Positions 35,470 to 46,316 of a stretch of 64,000 nt of DNA are shown here, in pieces (positions within the stretch are counted from its first letter, which is position 1; every line of letters begins with the position of its first letter). The notes under the pieces are model-generated. The model ran no database searches. It was not told where the DNA came from and was given only the letters and a program-made list of their open reading frames with translations. Made by a program: the position numbers and the translations under genes. The stretch comes from Phenylobacterium sp. LH3H17 (GTDB lineage: Bacteria; Pseudomonadota; Alphaproteobacteria; Caulobacterales; Caulobacteraceae): contig NZ_CP101283.1 of the NCBI RefSeq assembly GCF_024298925.1, forward strand, positions 3,229,001 through 3,293,000, in the 5' to 3' direction.

Positions 35470-37566
35470 ATGACCCGGGAGAACACCAAGCGCCCGAGCG
35501 CCGGCCGATCGCGCAATCTGACGCTGAGCGTGGCCCTGATCGTGGGCTTCGCGGCCAGCGTTGTGTTCGGCTTGAGCCTGACCCGCGCCGCCGCGGGCGT
35601 GGCGACGATCTGGCTCGGCAGCGGTATCGTGACCGCCGCCTTGCTGCTGCTGCCGCGTCGCTGGGGCTTCGGCGTGGCGGCGATATGTTTCGCCTTCCAG
35701 TTCCTGTGCAACCTGCGGATCAATCCGCCCCTGATCGGCCTGACCTTCTCGCTGCTTTGCCTGGGCGAGGCCCTGGCCACGGCCTGGCTCGCGCGCAAGA
35801 CCTGCGGCCAGACCATGCGACTGACCAGCCTGAAGCGCGTCGCGCGGCTGACCGCCTTCGCCGTGGCCCCGGCCACCGCGGCCGGCGCCGTGCTCGCGGC
35901 CGACGTGCTCACCCTGTTCGGGCGCAGCTTCAACGAGGTCCTGGGACCCTGGTTCTACGCCCACGCCCTGGGCATGGCGATCGTGCTGCCGGTCATCCTG
36001 ATGGTCTCCAGGCGCGATCTCAGCGAGGACTTCCGGCGCTCGGCCCTGGAACAGGTCGGCCTCTACGGCCTGATCGTGGCGGCCAGCATATTCTGCTTCC
36101 TGCCGATCCGCTTCCCCATGCCGTTGCTGGTGTTTCCGATCCTGACCCTGATCGCGGTGCGACTGGGTCCTCGCGGGGCGGCGGTCTCGGCCCTGGTGCT
36201 GGCGGCGATCGGCGCCGGCCTGATGATGACCGACTACCGCCCGGCGACGGGCGCGACCTGGACCATGCTCGAGAAGACCCGCAGCCTGCAGTTCCTGATC
36301 GCCATCTCCTTCTTCACCAGCCTGTCCATGGCCCTGGCCATCGCCGACCAGAAGCGCCTCAAGCGCCTGTGGGCCGGCCGCACCCGGGTGGCGCGCGCAG
36401 CCCAGGCCCGCGCCATCGCAGCGGGCCAGGCCAAGGCCGAGTTCCTGGCCACGATGAGCCACGAGATCCGCACGCCGATGAACTCCATCGTCGGCTTCAC
36501 CGAGGTGCTGCTGCGCCGCGACGACCTGCCCGAGGCCGCGCGGCGCCAGCTCAGCCTGATCGACCGGGCCGGGGCCTCGCTGCTGACCGTGGTCAACGAC
36601 GTCCTGGATTTCTCCAAGATGGAGGCCGGCGAGGTTGAACTCGCGCCCCGCCCCGTCACCCCGCGCGCCATCGCCCAGGACTCGCTGGCCATCGTCGCCG
36701 AGGCCGCCCGCCGCAAGGGCCTGGACCTGCAGCTCGGGTTTATCGGACCGGTCGAACGGCCGTTGATGATCGACGACCTCCGGGTGCGCCAGATCCTGCT
36801 GAACCTGCTGTCCAACGCCATCAAGTTCACCGAGGCCGGCCGGGTCCGCCTGGACGTCCAGGTCCGCGAAGGCGAGGGCGGCCGCGCCCTGCGCTTCACG
36901 GTCACCGACTCCGGCGTCGGCGTGCCGTCCGACAAGATCGAGCGGCTGTTCAAGCGCTTCAGCCAGGTGGATTCCTCCGTCAGTCGCGCCCATGGCGGCA
37001 CGGGCCTCGGCCTGGCCATCTGCAGGGGCCTGACCGAGCTGATGGGCGGCCAGATCGGCGTCAACGGCGGACCAGGCGCCGGGTCGGTCTTCTGGTTCGA
37101 GATTCCCGCCGCCCAGGCTGACGCCGACTGCGCCGAAGAGGCTGCAGCTCCCGCTGCTGCGGGCCTGCGAGCCCGCATCCTGCTGGTCGACGACCATCCG
37201 ATGAACCGCGAACTGGGCGCCACGGTGCTGGGCCTGCTGGGCTGCGAGGTGGTTCTGGCCGAGAACGGCGAGGAGGCCGTCGAGGCGGCGCGCTCAGGGA
37301 GCTGCGACCTGATCCTGATGGACGTGCACATGCCGCGCATGGACGGCCTGGAGGCCACTCGCCAGATCCGCGCCCTGGGCGGAGCGAACGCCACCATCCC
37401 GATCATCGCCATGAGCGCCGACGTCATGCCGGAAATGGAGACCGCCTGCCTCAAGGCCGGGATGAACGACGCGGTCGGAAAGCCCGTCCAGATCCAGACG
37501 CTGCACGCCATCGTCGCCAAGTGGCTGGCGGCGATGGACGGCCCAGCCGCCGAGGCCGCGGCCTAG
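35470..37566 (+). CDS. MASE1 hybrid histidine kinase with C-terminal receiver
   Basis: A 698-residue kinase. The N-terminal 295 residues form about eight transmembrane helices with the MASE1 pattern ([38 protein letters not shown]). HisKA follows with His331 ([10 protein letters not shown]), then HATPase_c ([31 protein letters not shown]) and a receiver domain with Asp618 ([13 protein letters not shown]) and the Lys in VGKPVQ. A phosphorelay within the protein to an external phosphotransferase is expected. The signal is sensed in or at the membrane. The ATG at 35470 has no strong ribosome site. The upstream 600 bases are non-coding and hold a structured RNA with a terminator, which may control this gene. 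Confidence 0.9.
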   Translation: MTRENTKRPSAGRSRNLTLSVALIVGFAASVVFGLSLTRAAAGVATIWLGSGIVTAALLLLPRRWGFGVAAICFAFQFLCNLRINPPLIGLTFSLLCLGEALATAWLARKTCGQTMRLTSLKRVARLTAFAVAPATAAGAVLAADVLTLFGRSFNEVLGPWFYAHALGMAIVLPVILMVSRRDLSEDFRRSALEQVGLYGLIVAASIFCFLPIRFPMPLLVFPILTLIAVRLGPRGAAVSALVLAAIGAGLMMTDYRPATGATWTMLEKTRSLQFLIAISFFTSLSMALAIADQKRLKRLWAGRTRVARAAQARAIAAGQAKAEFLATMSHEIRTPMNSIVGFTEVLLRRDDLPEAARRQLSLIDRAGASLLTVVNDVLDFSKMEAGEVELAPRPVTPRAIAQDSLAIVAEAARRKGLDLQLGFIGPVERPLMIDDLRVRQILLNLLSNAIKFTEAGRVRLDVQVREGEGGRALRFTVTDSGVGVPSDKIERLFKRFSQVDSSVSRAHGGTGLGLAICRGLTELMGGQIGVNGGPGAGSVFWFEIPAAQADADCAEEAAAPAAAGLRARILLVDDHPMNRELGATVLGLLGCEVVLAENGEEAVEAARSGSCDLILMDVHMPRMDGLEATRQIRALGGANATIPIIAMSADVMPEMETACLKAGMNDAVGKPVQIQTLHAIVAKWLAAMDGPAAEAAA

Positions 37567-37649
37567 AAATCCCCATCCTTCGCCGCGCGGGCCTTGGAAG
37601 CGTCCGCGGCGCCGACTAGGCTCGCGCCCGGTCCAGTTGGGGGATGTCC

Positions 37650-38654
37650 ATGAAACTCTTGCGCCTCGCAGCCGTCGCGCTCGCCGCCCTGGTCTGCGCC
37701 TGTTCGCCGGCCAAGCAGGAACCCCCCATCCAGGCCGGCCGAACCACCATCCGCTTCGCCACCGACTGGCGCGCGCAGGCCGAGCACGGCGGCTTCTACC
37801 AGGCCCTGGCTTCGGGCGAGTACGCCAAGCGCGGGCTCGACGTTCAGATCGTCCAGGGCGGTCCGGGGGTGAACGTGCCCCAGCTGCTGGCCTCCGGCGC
37901 CGTCGAGGCGGGAATGGGATCCAACAGCTTCATCGTCATGAACCTCGCCCAGGAGGGCGTGCCGGTTAAGGCGGTGGCGGCCATCATGCAGAAGGACCCC
38001 CAGGTCCTGATCGCCCATCCCGGCCAGGGGATCGAGAAGATCGCCGACCTGAAAGGCCATCCCATCCTGCTGTCGGACGCCTCGGTCTCGGCCTTCTGGG
38101 TGTGGCTGAAGGCCAAGTACGACTTCACCGACGACCAGGTGCGCAAATACACCTTCAACGCCGCCCCGTTCCTGGCCGACAAGCGCGTGGCCCAGCAGGG
38201 CTATGTCACCAGCGAGCCCTACACCATCGAGAAGACCGCCGGGATCAAGCCGAAGGTCTTCCTGCTCGCCGACGAGGGCTATCCGGGCTACGCGACCATG
38301 ATCCTGGTCCCCGACAGCCTGATCGCCAAGGATCCGGCGGCGGTGAAGGCCTTCGTCGAGGCCACGGCCCAGGGCTGGAAGGACTACCTCCACGGCGACC
38401 CCAGGGCCGCCGACGCCCTGATCCGGCAGGACAACCCGGAAATGACCCAGGACATCCTCGACCAGGCCCGCGAGAAGCTGAAATCCTACGGCATCGTCGA
38501 GTCAGGCGACGCCCTGGCGGGGGGGATCGGCGTCATGACCGACGCGCGCTGGGCCCAGTTCTTCGAGGTCGCCGCCTCGCAGGGGGTCTATCCGAAGGAC
38601 ATGGACTTCAAGCGCGCCTACACCCTGCAATTCGTGGCCCCGGCGGCGAAGTGA
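37650..38654 (+). CDS. NMT1/SsuA-type substrate-binding lipoprotein
   Basis: A 334-residue ABC-importer binding protein. The signal peptide ends in a lipobox (LVCAC, Cys near residue 18), so it is membrane-anchored. The mature part has the NMT1/THI5-like fold: IRFATDWRAQAEHGGFYQAL (about 32-51), AKRGLDVQIVQGG, and GSNSFIVMNLAQ. This family binds pyrimidine thiamine precursors, riboflavin, or sulfonates; the DW-x7-HGGFYQA pattern is closer to the HMP/THI5 type than to SsuA, but the ligand is not certain. The start at 37650 is preferred because GGGGGA lies 6 bases upstream; an ATG two codons earlier is possible. The stop overlaps the ATPase start (GTGA). Confidence 0.85.
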   Translation: MKLLRLAAVALAALVCACSPAKQEPPIQAGRTTIRFATDWRAQAEHGGFYQALASGEYAKRGLDVQIVQGGPGVNVPQLLASGAVEAGMGSNSFIVMNLAQEGVPVKAVAAIMQKDPQVLIAHPGQGIEKIADLKGHPILLSDASVSAFWVWLKAKYDFTDDQVRKYTFNAAPFLADKRVAQQGYVTSEPYTIEKTAGIKPKVFLLADEGYPGYATMILVPDSLIAKDPAAVKAFVEATAQGWKDYLHGDPRAADALIRQDNPEMTQDILDQAREKLKSYGIVESGDALAGGIGVMTDARWAQFFEVAASQGVYPKDMDFKRAYTLQFVAPAAK

Positions 38655-39400
38655 CCGCCGTCGCCGTGCTTGAGCAGGTCGAGGTCGAGTACGGTCCGCG
38701 CGGGCCGGTGCTCGGACCGGTCGACCTCGCCGTCGAGGCCGGCGAGATCCTGGCCCTGGTGGGTCCGTCGGGCTGCGGCAAGTCGACGGCCCTGCGGCTG
38801 CTGGCCGGTCTCGAGGCGCCGACGCGCGGTCGCGTCCAGCGGGCGCCCGGACGCGGCGAGACAGCGGTGGTGTTCCAGGCGCCGACGCTCGCGCCCTGGC
38901 TGACCACGCGGGACAATGTGGCCCTGCCGCTGGAACTGTCCGGCGTGCCCCGGGCGCAGGCCTGCGAGCGGGCTGTGGCGGCGCTGGGCCGTGTGGGCCT
39001 GGCCGGCGCCGAGCTGGCTCGCCCTGTGACCCTCTCCGGCGGCATGGCCATGCGCGCCTCGTTGGCCCGCGCCCTGGTCACCGAACCGCGCCTGCTGCTG
39101 CTGGACGAGCCCTTCGCGGCCCTGGACGAGATAACCCGCCGCGCCTTGGCCGACGACGTCCTGGCGCTCTGGGCGACCTCGCGGCCGGCCATCGTCTTCG
39201 TCACCCACAATGTGGAGGAGGCCGTCTACATGGCCGACCGGGTGGTGGTGCTGACGCGCGGGCCTGGCCGGATCGCCGGGATCACCCGGGTCGAAGGCCC
39301 CCTTCCCCGCCCGCCGGGGTTCCGGGTCTCCGAGAGCTTCCGCGCGGCGGTGGAAGCGGTCACCGGCCTGCTCACCCGCGGCTCGGCCCTGGCCGCATGA
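38651..39400 (+). CDS. ABC transporter ATPase, SsuB/TauB type
   Basis: A 249-residue importer ATPase with Walker A GPSGCGKST (about 38-46), Q-loop VVFQAPTLAPWLT, signature TLSGGMAMRASLARAL (Met replaces the common Gln), Walker B LLLLDEPFAALDE and switch His in VFVTHNVEEA. It powers uptake together with the binding protein upstream and the permease downstream. The GTG start overlaps the binding-protein stop by four bases, and its stop overlaps the permease start as ATGA, so the three are one coupled operon. Confidence 0.92.
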   Translation: MTAVAVLEQVEVEYGPRGPVLGPVDLAVEAGEILALVGPSGCGKSTALRLLAGLEAPTRGRVQRAPGRGETAVVFQAPTLAPWLTTRDNVALPLELSGVPRAQACERAVAALGRVGLAGAELARPVTLSGGMAMRASLARALVTEPRLLLLDEPFAALDEITRRALADDVLALWATSRPAIVFVTHNVEEAVYMADRVVVLTRGPGRIAGITRVEGPLPRPPGFRVSESFRAAVEAVTGLLTRGSALAA

Positions 39401-40155
39401 TCCGCACCCTGGCGCCCTTCGTCCTGATCGCCGTCCTGCTGGGCGCCTGGGAAGCCGCTGTCCGGTCCCTCGGCGTCCCGGCCTATTTCCTGCCCGCCCC
39501 GTCCGCGGTCGCGGTCGCCCTCGTCGAGCACCTGCCGGTCCTGCTGGCCGCGGCCTGGATCACGCTTTCGACGGCAATCATCGCCCTCGTCATCGCCAGC
39601 CTGGCGGCCATGGCGGTGGCGGTCCTGGTCGGCCTCAGTCCCCTGCTCGAGGCCGCTGTCCGGCCGCTGGCCTCGGTGCTGCAGGTGACCCCGGTGGTGG
39701 CCATCGCTCCCCTCGTGCTGATCTGGGCCGGCATCGACCATCCGGAGCGGGCGATCATCGCGCTCGCGGTGCTGGTGGCCTTCTTCCCGATCTTCTCCGG
39801 GGCGATCACCGGCCTTCATGCCGCCGACCCGGACCTGGAGCGGTTGTTCGACCTCTATGGCGCCGGGCGCTGGAGCCGGGTGATCCGCCTGCGGCTGCCG
39901 TCGGCCGTGCCGTTCCTGCTGGAGGGCCATAAGGTGGGCGCGGGCCTGGCGATTATCGGCGCCGTGGTGGCCGAGTTCAGCGCGGGATCGGGCGGGGTGC
40001 GCGGGCTGGCCTGGCAGATTTTGGACGCCGGCAACAAGCTGCAGACCGCGCGCATGATCGCGGCCCTGGTGGTCCTGGGCCTGATGGGCGTCGCCCTGCA
40101 CGCCCTGCTCGACCGCGCCGAGCGCGCCGGCCTGATATGGTGGCGAGGGCGTTAG
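39397..40155 (+). CDS. ABC transporter permease, SsuC/TauC type
   Basis: A 252-residue inner membrane permease with about six helices and the cytoplasmic EAA-type loop (LFDLYGAGRWSRVIRLRLPSA, about 149-169) that docks to the ATPase. The size and motif placement match SsuC/TauC/ThiX permeases, which work as homodimers. It is the last gene of a complete importer operon. A possible CtrA box and the start of a secreted protein gene follow within 55 bases. Confidence 0.92.
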   Translation: MIRTLAPFVLIAVLLGAWEAAVRSLGVPAYFLPAPSAVAVALVEHLPVLLAAAWITLSTAIIALVIASLAAMAVAVLVGLSPLLEAAVRPLASVLQVTPVVAIAPLVLIWAGIDHPERAIIALAVLVAFFPIFSGAITGLHAADPDLERLFDLYGAGRWSRVIRLRLPSAVPFLLEGHKVGAGLAIIGAVVAEFSAGSGGVRGLAWQILDAGNKLQTARMIAALVVLGLMGVALHALLDRAERAGLIWWRGR

Positions 40156-40164
40156 GCTTAGCTG

Positions 40165-40179
40165 TTAGTCGGGGGTTAA
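40165..40179. promoter_or_regulatory. CtrA-like binding box
   Basis: TTAG-N7-TTAA (TTAG 40165-40168, TTAA 40176-40179) differs by one base from the CtrA consensus TTAA-N7-TTAA. A further TTAAC half-site is at 40191-40195. It lies about 30 bases before the start of a secreted protein gene in a gap of 51 bases. Binding is inferred. Confidence 0.4.
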
Positions 40180-40206
40180 GCGGCTTGGGGTTAACCCTGG
40201 CGGACC

Positions 40207-40842
40207 ATGCGCCTGGGTCTCCTCATCGTCGCGCTCGCAAGCGCCTCCCCGGCCGCCGCCCAGATGGCGGGCGATCGCTATGGCGACCGCTCCCCGACGG
40301 CCGCCGCGGCCGCCATAGGCGCCTCCTATGACGGGCCCACCCTGTCCTGGTCGCGCAAGACCCAGCCCGCCTCGCCGGTCGCCGGCGGCCTGCCGCCCGC
40401 GCCGCGCATCCAGCGTGGTCCGGAGCCGCGGGCTTACCAGCCGTTCCAGCCGCAGACCCCGATCCCGCTGCAGTGGAGCGCGCCAAAGGCGAACCTGCCC
40501 GGCACGCTCTACGATACGCCGCCCGCCGCAGCCGCCCAACAGATCGCCGCCACGCCGCCGCCCGCGCCCGCCGCGCAGGCGCAGCCTATGCGGCTCGCCG
40601 CCGTGGCGCCCTCTCCGGCCCTGCTGGGCGGTCCGCCGGCCACCGTCGCCTCCACCCCGCGCGGCGCCGGCGGCGCGACCCGCCTCTATTCGGTTCACCG
40701 CGGTTACGGTCTCACCCCCGACGCGATCCCCCAACAGCCGGGGGGCGACCGCTACGTCCTGATCGGCCCGCCGGACGCTGACGTCCAAGCCTCCCCCAAA
40801 CCCGATGACGACGGTCCGGACGACGGCCCGGGCGTCTTCTGA
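40207..40842 (+). CDS. exported Pro/Ala-rich protein of unknown function
   Basis: A 211-residue protein with a short signal peptide (MRLGLLIVALASASPAAAQ) followed by a low-complexity region rich in Pro, Ala and Gln with no folded domain that I recognise. The segment LYSVHRGYGLTPDAIP near 160-175 is the only part that looks conserved; it is followed by a short hydrophobic strand (YVLIGPPD) and an acidic tail. It lies 13 bases before a DUF2336 gene and behind a CtrA-like box, so it may be a cell-cycle-regulated envelope protein; that is inference. Confidence 0.65.
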   Translation: MRLGLLIVALASASPAAAQMAGDRYGDRSPTAAAAAIGASYDGPTLSWSRKTQPASPVAGGLPPAPRIQRGPEPRAYQPFQPQTPIPLQWSAPKANLPGTLYDTPPAAAAQQIAATPPPAPAAQAQPMRLAAVAPSPALLGGPPATVASTPRGAGGATRLYSVHRGYGLTPDAIPQQPGGDRYVLIGPPDADVQASPKPDDDGPDDGPGVF

Positions 40843-40855
40843 AGAAGACCGATCC

Positions 40856-41950
40856 ATGACGCGCACCAAATTGCATGACCTGATCGAGATGGCCCAGGAG
40901 CCCTCCAGCGAACGGCGGCGCGAGCTGCTGCGCGGGGTGACGGACCTGTTCTTCGCCAGCGAGGACCTCAAAGGCGGCCCGGAGATGGAGCTGTTCGACG
41001 ACGTCATGAGCCAGCTCGCCGGCGAGATGGAAGAGGCGGTGCGCGCCGAACTCGCCCAGCGGATGGCGCAGGCCGAGGTCGCGCCGCAGGGCCTGATCCG
41101 CGACCTCGCCCGCGACGCCTCGATCGAGGTCGCCCGCCCGGTGCTGGAAGGGTCCAACGCCCTCACCGAGGACGACCTGCTGTCGGTGGCCCGCACCCGC
41201 GGCCAGGACCACCTGCGCGCCATCTCCCAGCGCCCGTTGGTGTCGGAGGCCCTGTCCGAAGCCATTGTCGAACGCGGCGACGACGAAACCGTCGGCGTGC
41301 TCCTGGCCAACGAAGGCGCGCTGATGTCGCGCGAGGTCCATGAGATCGTCGTCGACCGCGCCGTCGAAAACCCCGCCCTCCACGCCGCCATCGTCACCCG
41401 CAAGAGCCTGCCGGTGGACCTGCTCAACGAGATGTATTTCGTGGTCGAGGCCAAACTGCGCGGAGAGATCCTGGCGCGAAACGCCGAGGTCGATCCCGCC
41501 GATCTGGACGCGGCCCTCGCCGTCGGCCGCAAGCAGCTGGCCGAGCGCGACGGCGCCCTGCCGCAGGACTATTCAGAGGCCGAGAAGCAGGTGCGCATCC
41601 TGCGCCTGCGCGGCGCCATCACCCCTCAGGTGCTTGCCGGCTTCCTGCGCCAGCGCGAGACCAGCAAGTTCCTGGTCGCCCTGTCGGAACTGGCCGAGAT
41701 CGACTTCCACACCGCCCGGCGGATTCTCGAGCGCCGCGAACTGGATGCGCTCTCCATCGTCTGCAAGGCGGCCGGTTTCGATCGTTCGCTGTACCTGACC
41801 TTCGCGGTGCTGATCCTCGACCGGGACTCCAACGCCATGGGCCGCGCCCGCGAGTATGGCGAGCTCTACGAGAACCTGCCGCGCGAAGCCGCCCAGCGGA
41901 CCATCCGCTTCTGGCGCCTGCGCCGCCAGACCCGAGACGTCGCCGCCTAG
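40856..41950 (+). CDS. DUF2336 protein
   Basis: A 364-residue, all-helical soluble protein of the DUF2336 type common in Caulobacterales and other alphaproteobacteria. The family signature is seen as a chain of two-helix units: LFFASEDLKGGPEMELFDDVM, RPVLEGSNALTEDDLL, AISQRPLVSEALSEAIVERGD, LANEGALMSREVHEIVVDRA. The solenoid would be suited to protein binding. The function is unknown. The start at 40856 has GAAGAAG upstream and removes 17 codons overlapping the previous gene. Its stop shares CTAG with the stop of the convergent secreted protein gene. A related but different DUF2336 protein is encoded at 52.6-53.8 kb. Confidence 0.82.
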   Translation: MTRTKLHDLIEMAQEPSSERRRELLRGVTDLFFASEDLKGGPEMELFDDVMSQLAGEMEEAVRAELAQRMAQAEVAPQGLIRDLARDASIEVARPVLEGSNALTEDDLLSVARTRGQDHLRAISQRPLVSEALSEAIVERGDDETVGVLLANEGALMSREVHEIVVDRAVENPALHAAIVTRKSLPVDLLNEMYFVVEAKLRGEILARNAEVDPADLDAALAVGRKQLAERDGALPQDYSEAEKQVRILRLRGAITPQVLAGFLRQRETSKFLVALSELAEIDFHTARRILERRELDALSIVCKAAGFDRSLYLTFAVLILDRDSNAMGRAREYGELYENLPREAAQRTIRFWRLRRQTRDVAA

Positions 41951-42984
41951 GGCTTGGCAGGCGGGGCGTTCGGCAACTGATACCGAATAGGCACCCGGAT
42001 CTGGCCTCCGACCGTCGGCAGGCCGTCGGCGGTCCAGAGCTGCACCTGGAAGGTCTTCGACAGTTCGAGCGCCGCGGCCGCGAAACCCAGGCCCACCGGA
42101 TCCTCACTCTCAGTTGCGCAGGCCGCGAGGCGACCTTCAGCCGCGACCTCGCATTCAATTATGACCCGCCCGCCCTTGACCCCCGCCTTCGCCGCGGCAG
42201 GCGGATAGCCGCTCACGACATCCTCGCCCTTCGGCAACCGGGTCCATTTCGGCCTGCCGATCACGCGCTTCTGCGGGTCCAGCATCTCCGCGGCGAAAAC
42301 GAAGGGAATCTGAACCTCCATGCCTAGAGTCGGCTGGCCATCCGCCAACTGGCTAGGCCCCTGAAACCGCGGCGCGAGCGTCTTGGCGGCAGAGCCGAAG
42401 CCCTGACTCTTGGGCTCCTCAGCGATCACCTCGCAAGAGCCGACGCGACCCTCCGACTTGAAGCGACACACGAGGATCGACTTCCCGGCGGCTTGCCCTT
42501 TTCGGGCCTTCTCGGGATAGGCGGCGGCGACCTGGGCATAGGTCGGCGCGCCGGTCCAGGTGACGCCGGACAGCATGGTCCGCGCAAGGGCTACGCCACC
42601 ACCGGGAAGATGGCTGCCGGTTGGAACCAGCGGCTTCTCGAAGTTGATGGGAATGGTCACCTTGGCCAGGACAGGTTGGCCGCCCTTGATCGCCGGCGTC
42701 ATCATCAGCTGCGGCGTTATCGCAATCGCCGCCGCGCCAAAACCCGCGCCCGCCGGGCTCTCGCTCACCACCACGCAGTCACGCAGAGCGCCCTGGAGAG
42801 TCACCACGCAGGCAATCTTGGCCTTGCCGCCCAGGCCCTGGCGCATCGCGTCGCGCGGCCAAACCCCCATGAGATCCTCCGGCGACGGCCGTCTGATCCA
42901 ATTGGGCTCCTCGTCAAAGCCTTCGTCCGCCACGGCGCCAACGAGCAGCGGCGCGCAGATAAAGGTCCACCAAATCCGCTTCAC
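41947..42984 (-). CDS. secreted protein with three TonB-C-like repeats
   Basis: A 345-residue protein with a signal peptide (GTG start at 42984, KRIWWTFICAPLLVGAVA) and three homologous domains (about 35-115, 135-225 and 235-340). Each repeats a pattern of Cys, about 11 residues, Cys, then E.P...GFG.AA followed by an aromatic and a PI/IP strand near the end, for example CVVTLQGALRDC, CRFKSEGRVGSC and CEVAAEGRLAAC. This is the C-terminal TonB-like fold, usually single and attached to a membrane helix and Pro-rich spacer; here there is no such spacer. The paired cysteines may form disulfides. Function is unknown. An alternative TTG start lies five codons upstream. Confidence 0.72.
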   Translation of the reverse strand: MKRIWWTFICAPLLVGAVADEGFDEEPNWIRRPSPEDLMGVWPRDAMRQGLGGKAKIACVVTLQGALRDCVVVSESPAGAGFGAAAIAITPQLMMTPAIKGGQPVLAKVTIPINFEKPLVPTGSHLPGGGVALARTMLSGVTWTGAPTYAQVAAAYPEKARKGQAAGKSILVCRFKSEGRVGSCEVIAEEPKSQGFGSAAKTLAPRFQGPSQLADGQPTLGMEVQIPFVFAAEMLDPQKRVIGRPKWTRLPKGEDVVSGYPPAAAKAGVKGGRVIIECEVAAEGRLAACATESEDPVGLGFAAAALELSKTFQVQLWTADGLPTVGGQIRVPIRYQLPNAPPAKP

Positions 42985-43045
42985 ATGAACGCCCCACAAG
43001 ATTCACGCCATGCTGGCATGAGCGACCTGGGGTTGAGAAGCGCCT

Positions 43046-44419
43046 TTACCTTGCGGCGGCGGCCGATCCGCCGATGATACGCGCCAGCCCGTCGGCCGCC
43101 ACGATGCTCAGCGAGCGCAGGCCAAGCTCGCCGAACACGTCCAGGGCGCCGTTGAGCGCCATGGCGGCTGCGGCGCGTTCGCCGCGATCGACGCCGGTGA
43201 TGTCCAGCCGCGCCTCATAGATGCGGGCCAGGTTGACCTGGATCAGCGCCCAGGCGGCCGGGTCGCGCTTGGCGGCCAGGTTGGAGAGTTCGATCTTGAA
43301 GGCCGCCTCCGCCGCGTCCAGCACGGTGAGATCGCCCGAGAGCTCGGCCGAGCGAGCCAGGCACAGGGCGCGATTGGAAGCCCCGAACGCGCGTAGCGAC
43401 AGGCCCGGCGCCTTCTTCAGCACATGGGCGGCCCGGTCGTAGCAGGTGACCGCCTGCTCATAGGCGCGTTCCGAGGCGCCGGCCTCGCCCAGCGCCTGCA
43501 GGCCCTGGGCGAGCGCGGTCTGGACGCGGGCCCAGTCCAGCGGACTGTGGTCGCGGGTGAGTTCGTTCAGCACGTCGGCCAGGGCGCCGACCGCCTCGGC
43601 CAGGGTCTCGACCTCGCCGGTGATCTCGCCCAACAAGGCCAGGGCTTGGCCGCGCAGGGCCGCGGCGCGGACCCAGCTCAGCGGCTCATAGGCCGGATCC
43701 AGGCCGTCCGTGGCGCGCTCGGCGATGTCGCGGGCGGCAGCCAGCAGTTCCTCGTCGCGCAGACGCGCGCCCCAGCCCATCAGCATGTCGGCCTGGACCA
43801 GGCGGGCTTCCACCGCCAGCAGGCGCGCGGCGCGGCAGCGGCGGGTAAGGGCCTCCAGGCCCGCTATGGGAACAGTGAAGCGGGCGGCGGCGATCCGCGC
43901 GGCCTGGGAATCCCCCGTCGCCATGCGCTCGCGCGCCTCGATAGCGGCGATGCCGATGTCGGCCAACGGCAGGGCCAGGCCGCCGCGCGCGGCGGCGCGG
44001 GCCTCTCGGAAGGCGACGTCGGCGGCGGCGTTCAGGCCCTCGTCGCCGAACAGCTCGGCGCCCAGCATGGCGCAGAAGGCCTGTTCGCAGCGGGCGCGGG
44101 CCCAGCCGTCGGGGCGGCGGTCGCGGCCAAAGGCCTCGGCCGCGGCCTCGGCGGTGGCGGCCGCCTTGCGCAGGGCGGCGGAGTCGCCCGAGCGGCGGGC
44201 GACCTCGCGCCAGACGATGGCGCTCTCGAGCCGGCGCTGGGCCTTGTCCTTGGCGCCGACCCGGCCGGCGGCGATGTCGGCGGCCTTGCCCTCCTGGGTG
44301 ATCAGCCGGAGATCGAGAAGTTCCAGGAGCGATGAGTCGCCGCCCGTGAGACCGTCATGGGGAGGGCGAAGACCATCCTGGCCGAAAAGGCGCTTCAGCT
44401 CACGACCGAACTCGAACAT
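43046..44419 (-). CDS. TPR-like helical protein of unknown function
   Basis: A 457-residue soluble protein of helical repeats resembling tetratricopeptide units (for example WARVQTALAQGLQALGEAG, SERAYEQAVTCYDRAAHVL, WALIQVNLARIYEARLD). Its first 45 residues (FGRELKRLFGQDG then LLDLRLITQEGKAADIAAG) are distinct and may be an interaction segment. No catalytic motif. The gene has a long, AT-rich upstream region with CtrA-like boxes, unusual for this window, which suggests cell-cycle-timed expression; the function is unknown. Confidence 0.68.
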   Translation of the reverse strand: MFEFGRELKRLFGQDGLRPPHDGLTGGDSSLLELLDLRLITQEGKAADIAAGRVGAKDKAQRRLESAIVWREVARRSGDSAALRKAAATAEAAAEAFGRDRRPDGWARARCEQAFCAMLGAELFGDEGLNAAADVAFREARAAARGGLALPLADIGIAAIEARERMATGDSQAARIAAARFTVPIAGLEALTRRCRAARLLAVEARLVQADMLMGWGARLRDEELLAAARDIAERATDGLDPAYEPLSWVRAAALRGQALALLGEITGEVETLAEAVGALADVLNELTRDHSPLDWARVQTALAQGLQALGEAGASERAYEQAVTCYDRAAHVLKKAPGLSLRAFGASNRALCLARSAELSGDLTVLDAAEAAFKIELSNLAAKRDPAAWALIQVNLARIYEARLDITGVDRGERAAAAMALNGALDVFGELGLRSLSIVAADGLARIIGGSAAAAR

Positions 44420-44518
44420 GGCCAGGCTCCGACAAACCCCCGACGTCTCAACACGGGACGTCCACGCGGGGTTCAGGCCAGACGGAGCAAAGCCGGAGCC
44501 GAGTTCGTAAACAAGTGG

Positions 44519-44551
44519 TTAATGTGCTTGTTATGGTTAACGAAATCTAAA
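44519..44551. promoter_or_regulatory. CtrA-like sites upstream of the TPR-like gene
   Basis: TTAA at 44537-44540 and TAAA at 44548-44551 are separated by exactly 7 bases, one mismatch from TTAA-N7-TTAA. On the minus strand this reads TTTA-N7-TTAACC toward the TPR-like gene. A second TTAA at 44519-44522 is followed after 7 bases by GTTA, and TTAACC occurs at 44569-44574. The region is AT-rich in otherwise GC-rich DNA. Confidence 0.45.
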
Positions 44552-44620
44552 TTTGTTGTGTAGCTGCATTAACCAATTCTGGCCCGGATCTTGCGTGTGG
44601 GATTCCGCCGACTGGCTCCT

Positions 44621-44639
44621 CCTCTCGCCTTTCGAGGGG
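44621..44639. repeat. intergenic hairpin between prfC and the TPR-like gene
   Basis: CCTCTCG (44621-44627) and CGAGGGG (44633-44639) form a 7-bp stem with one G-T pair and loop CCTTT, followed by AGAAGAAG. In composition it resembles the hairpin at 33827. It lies after the prfC stop on the minus strand and could act in termination. Confidence 0.35.
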
Positions 44640-44674
44640 AGAAGAAGACGGCACGAGATAGCCGGCGTCAGCAT

Positions 44675-46273
<1,599 letters not shown>

Positions 46274-46316
46274 GGGCGGGCGATAGCGCGTGCCGGGCCC
46301 AGGCGCAAATAGAGGC

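Noticed and set aside
37567..37649. A possible riboswitch before the NMT1-type transporter
   Set aside because: The gap is only 83 bases and shows no TPP or FMN riboswitch core.
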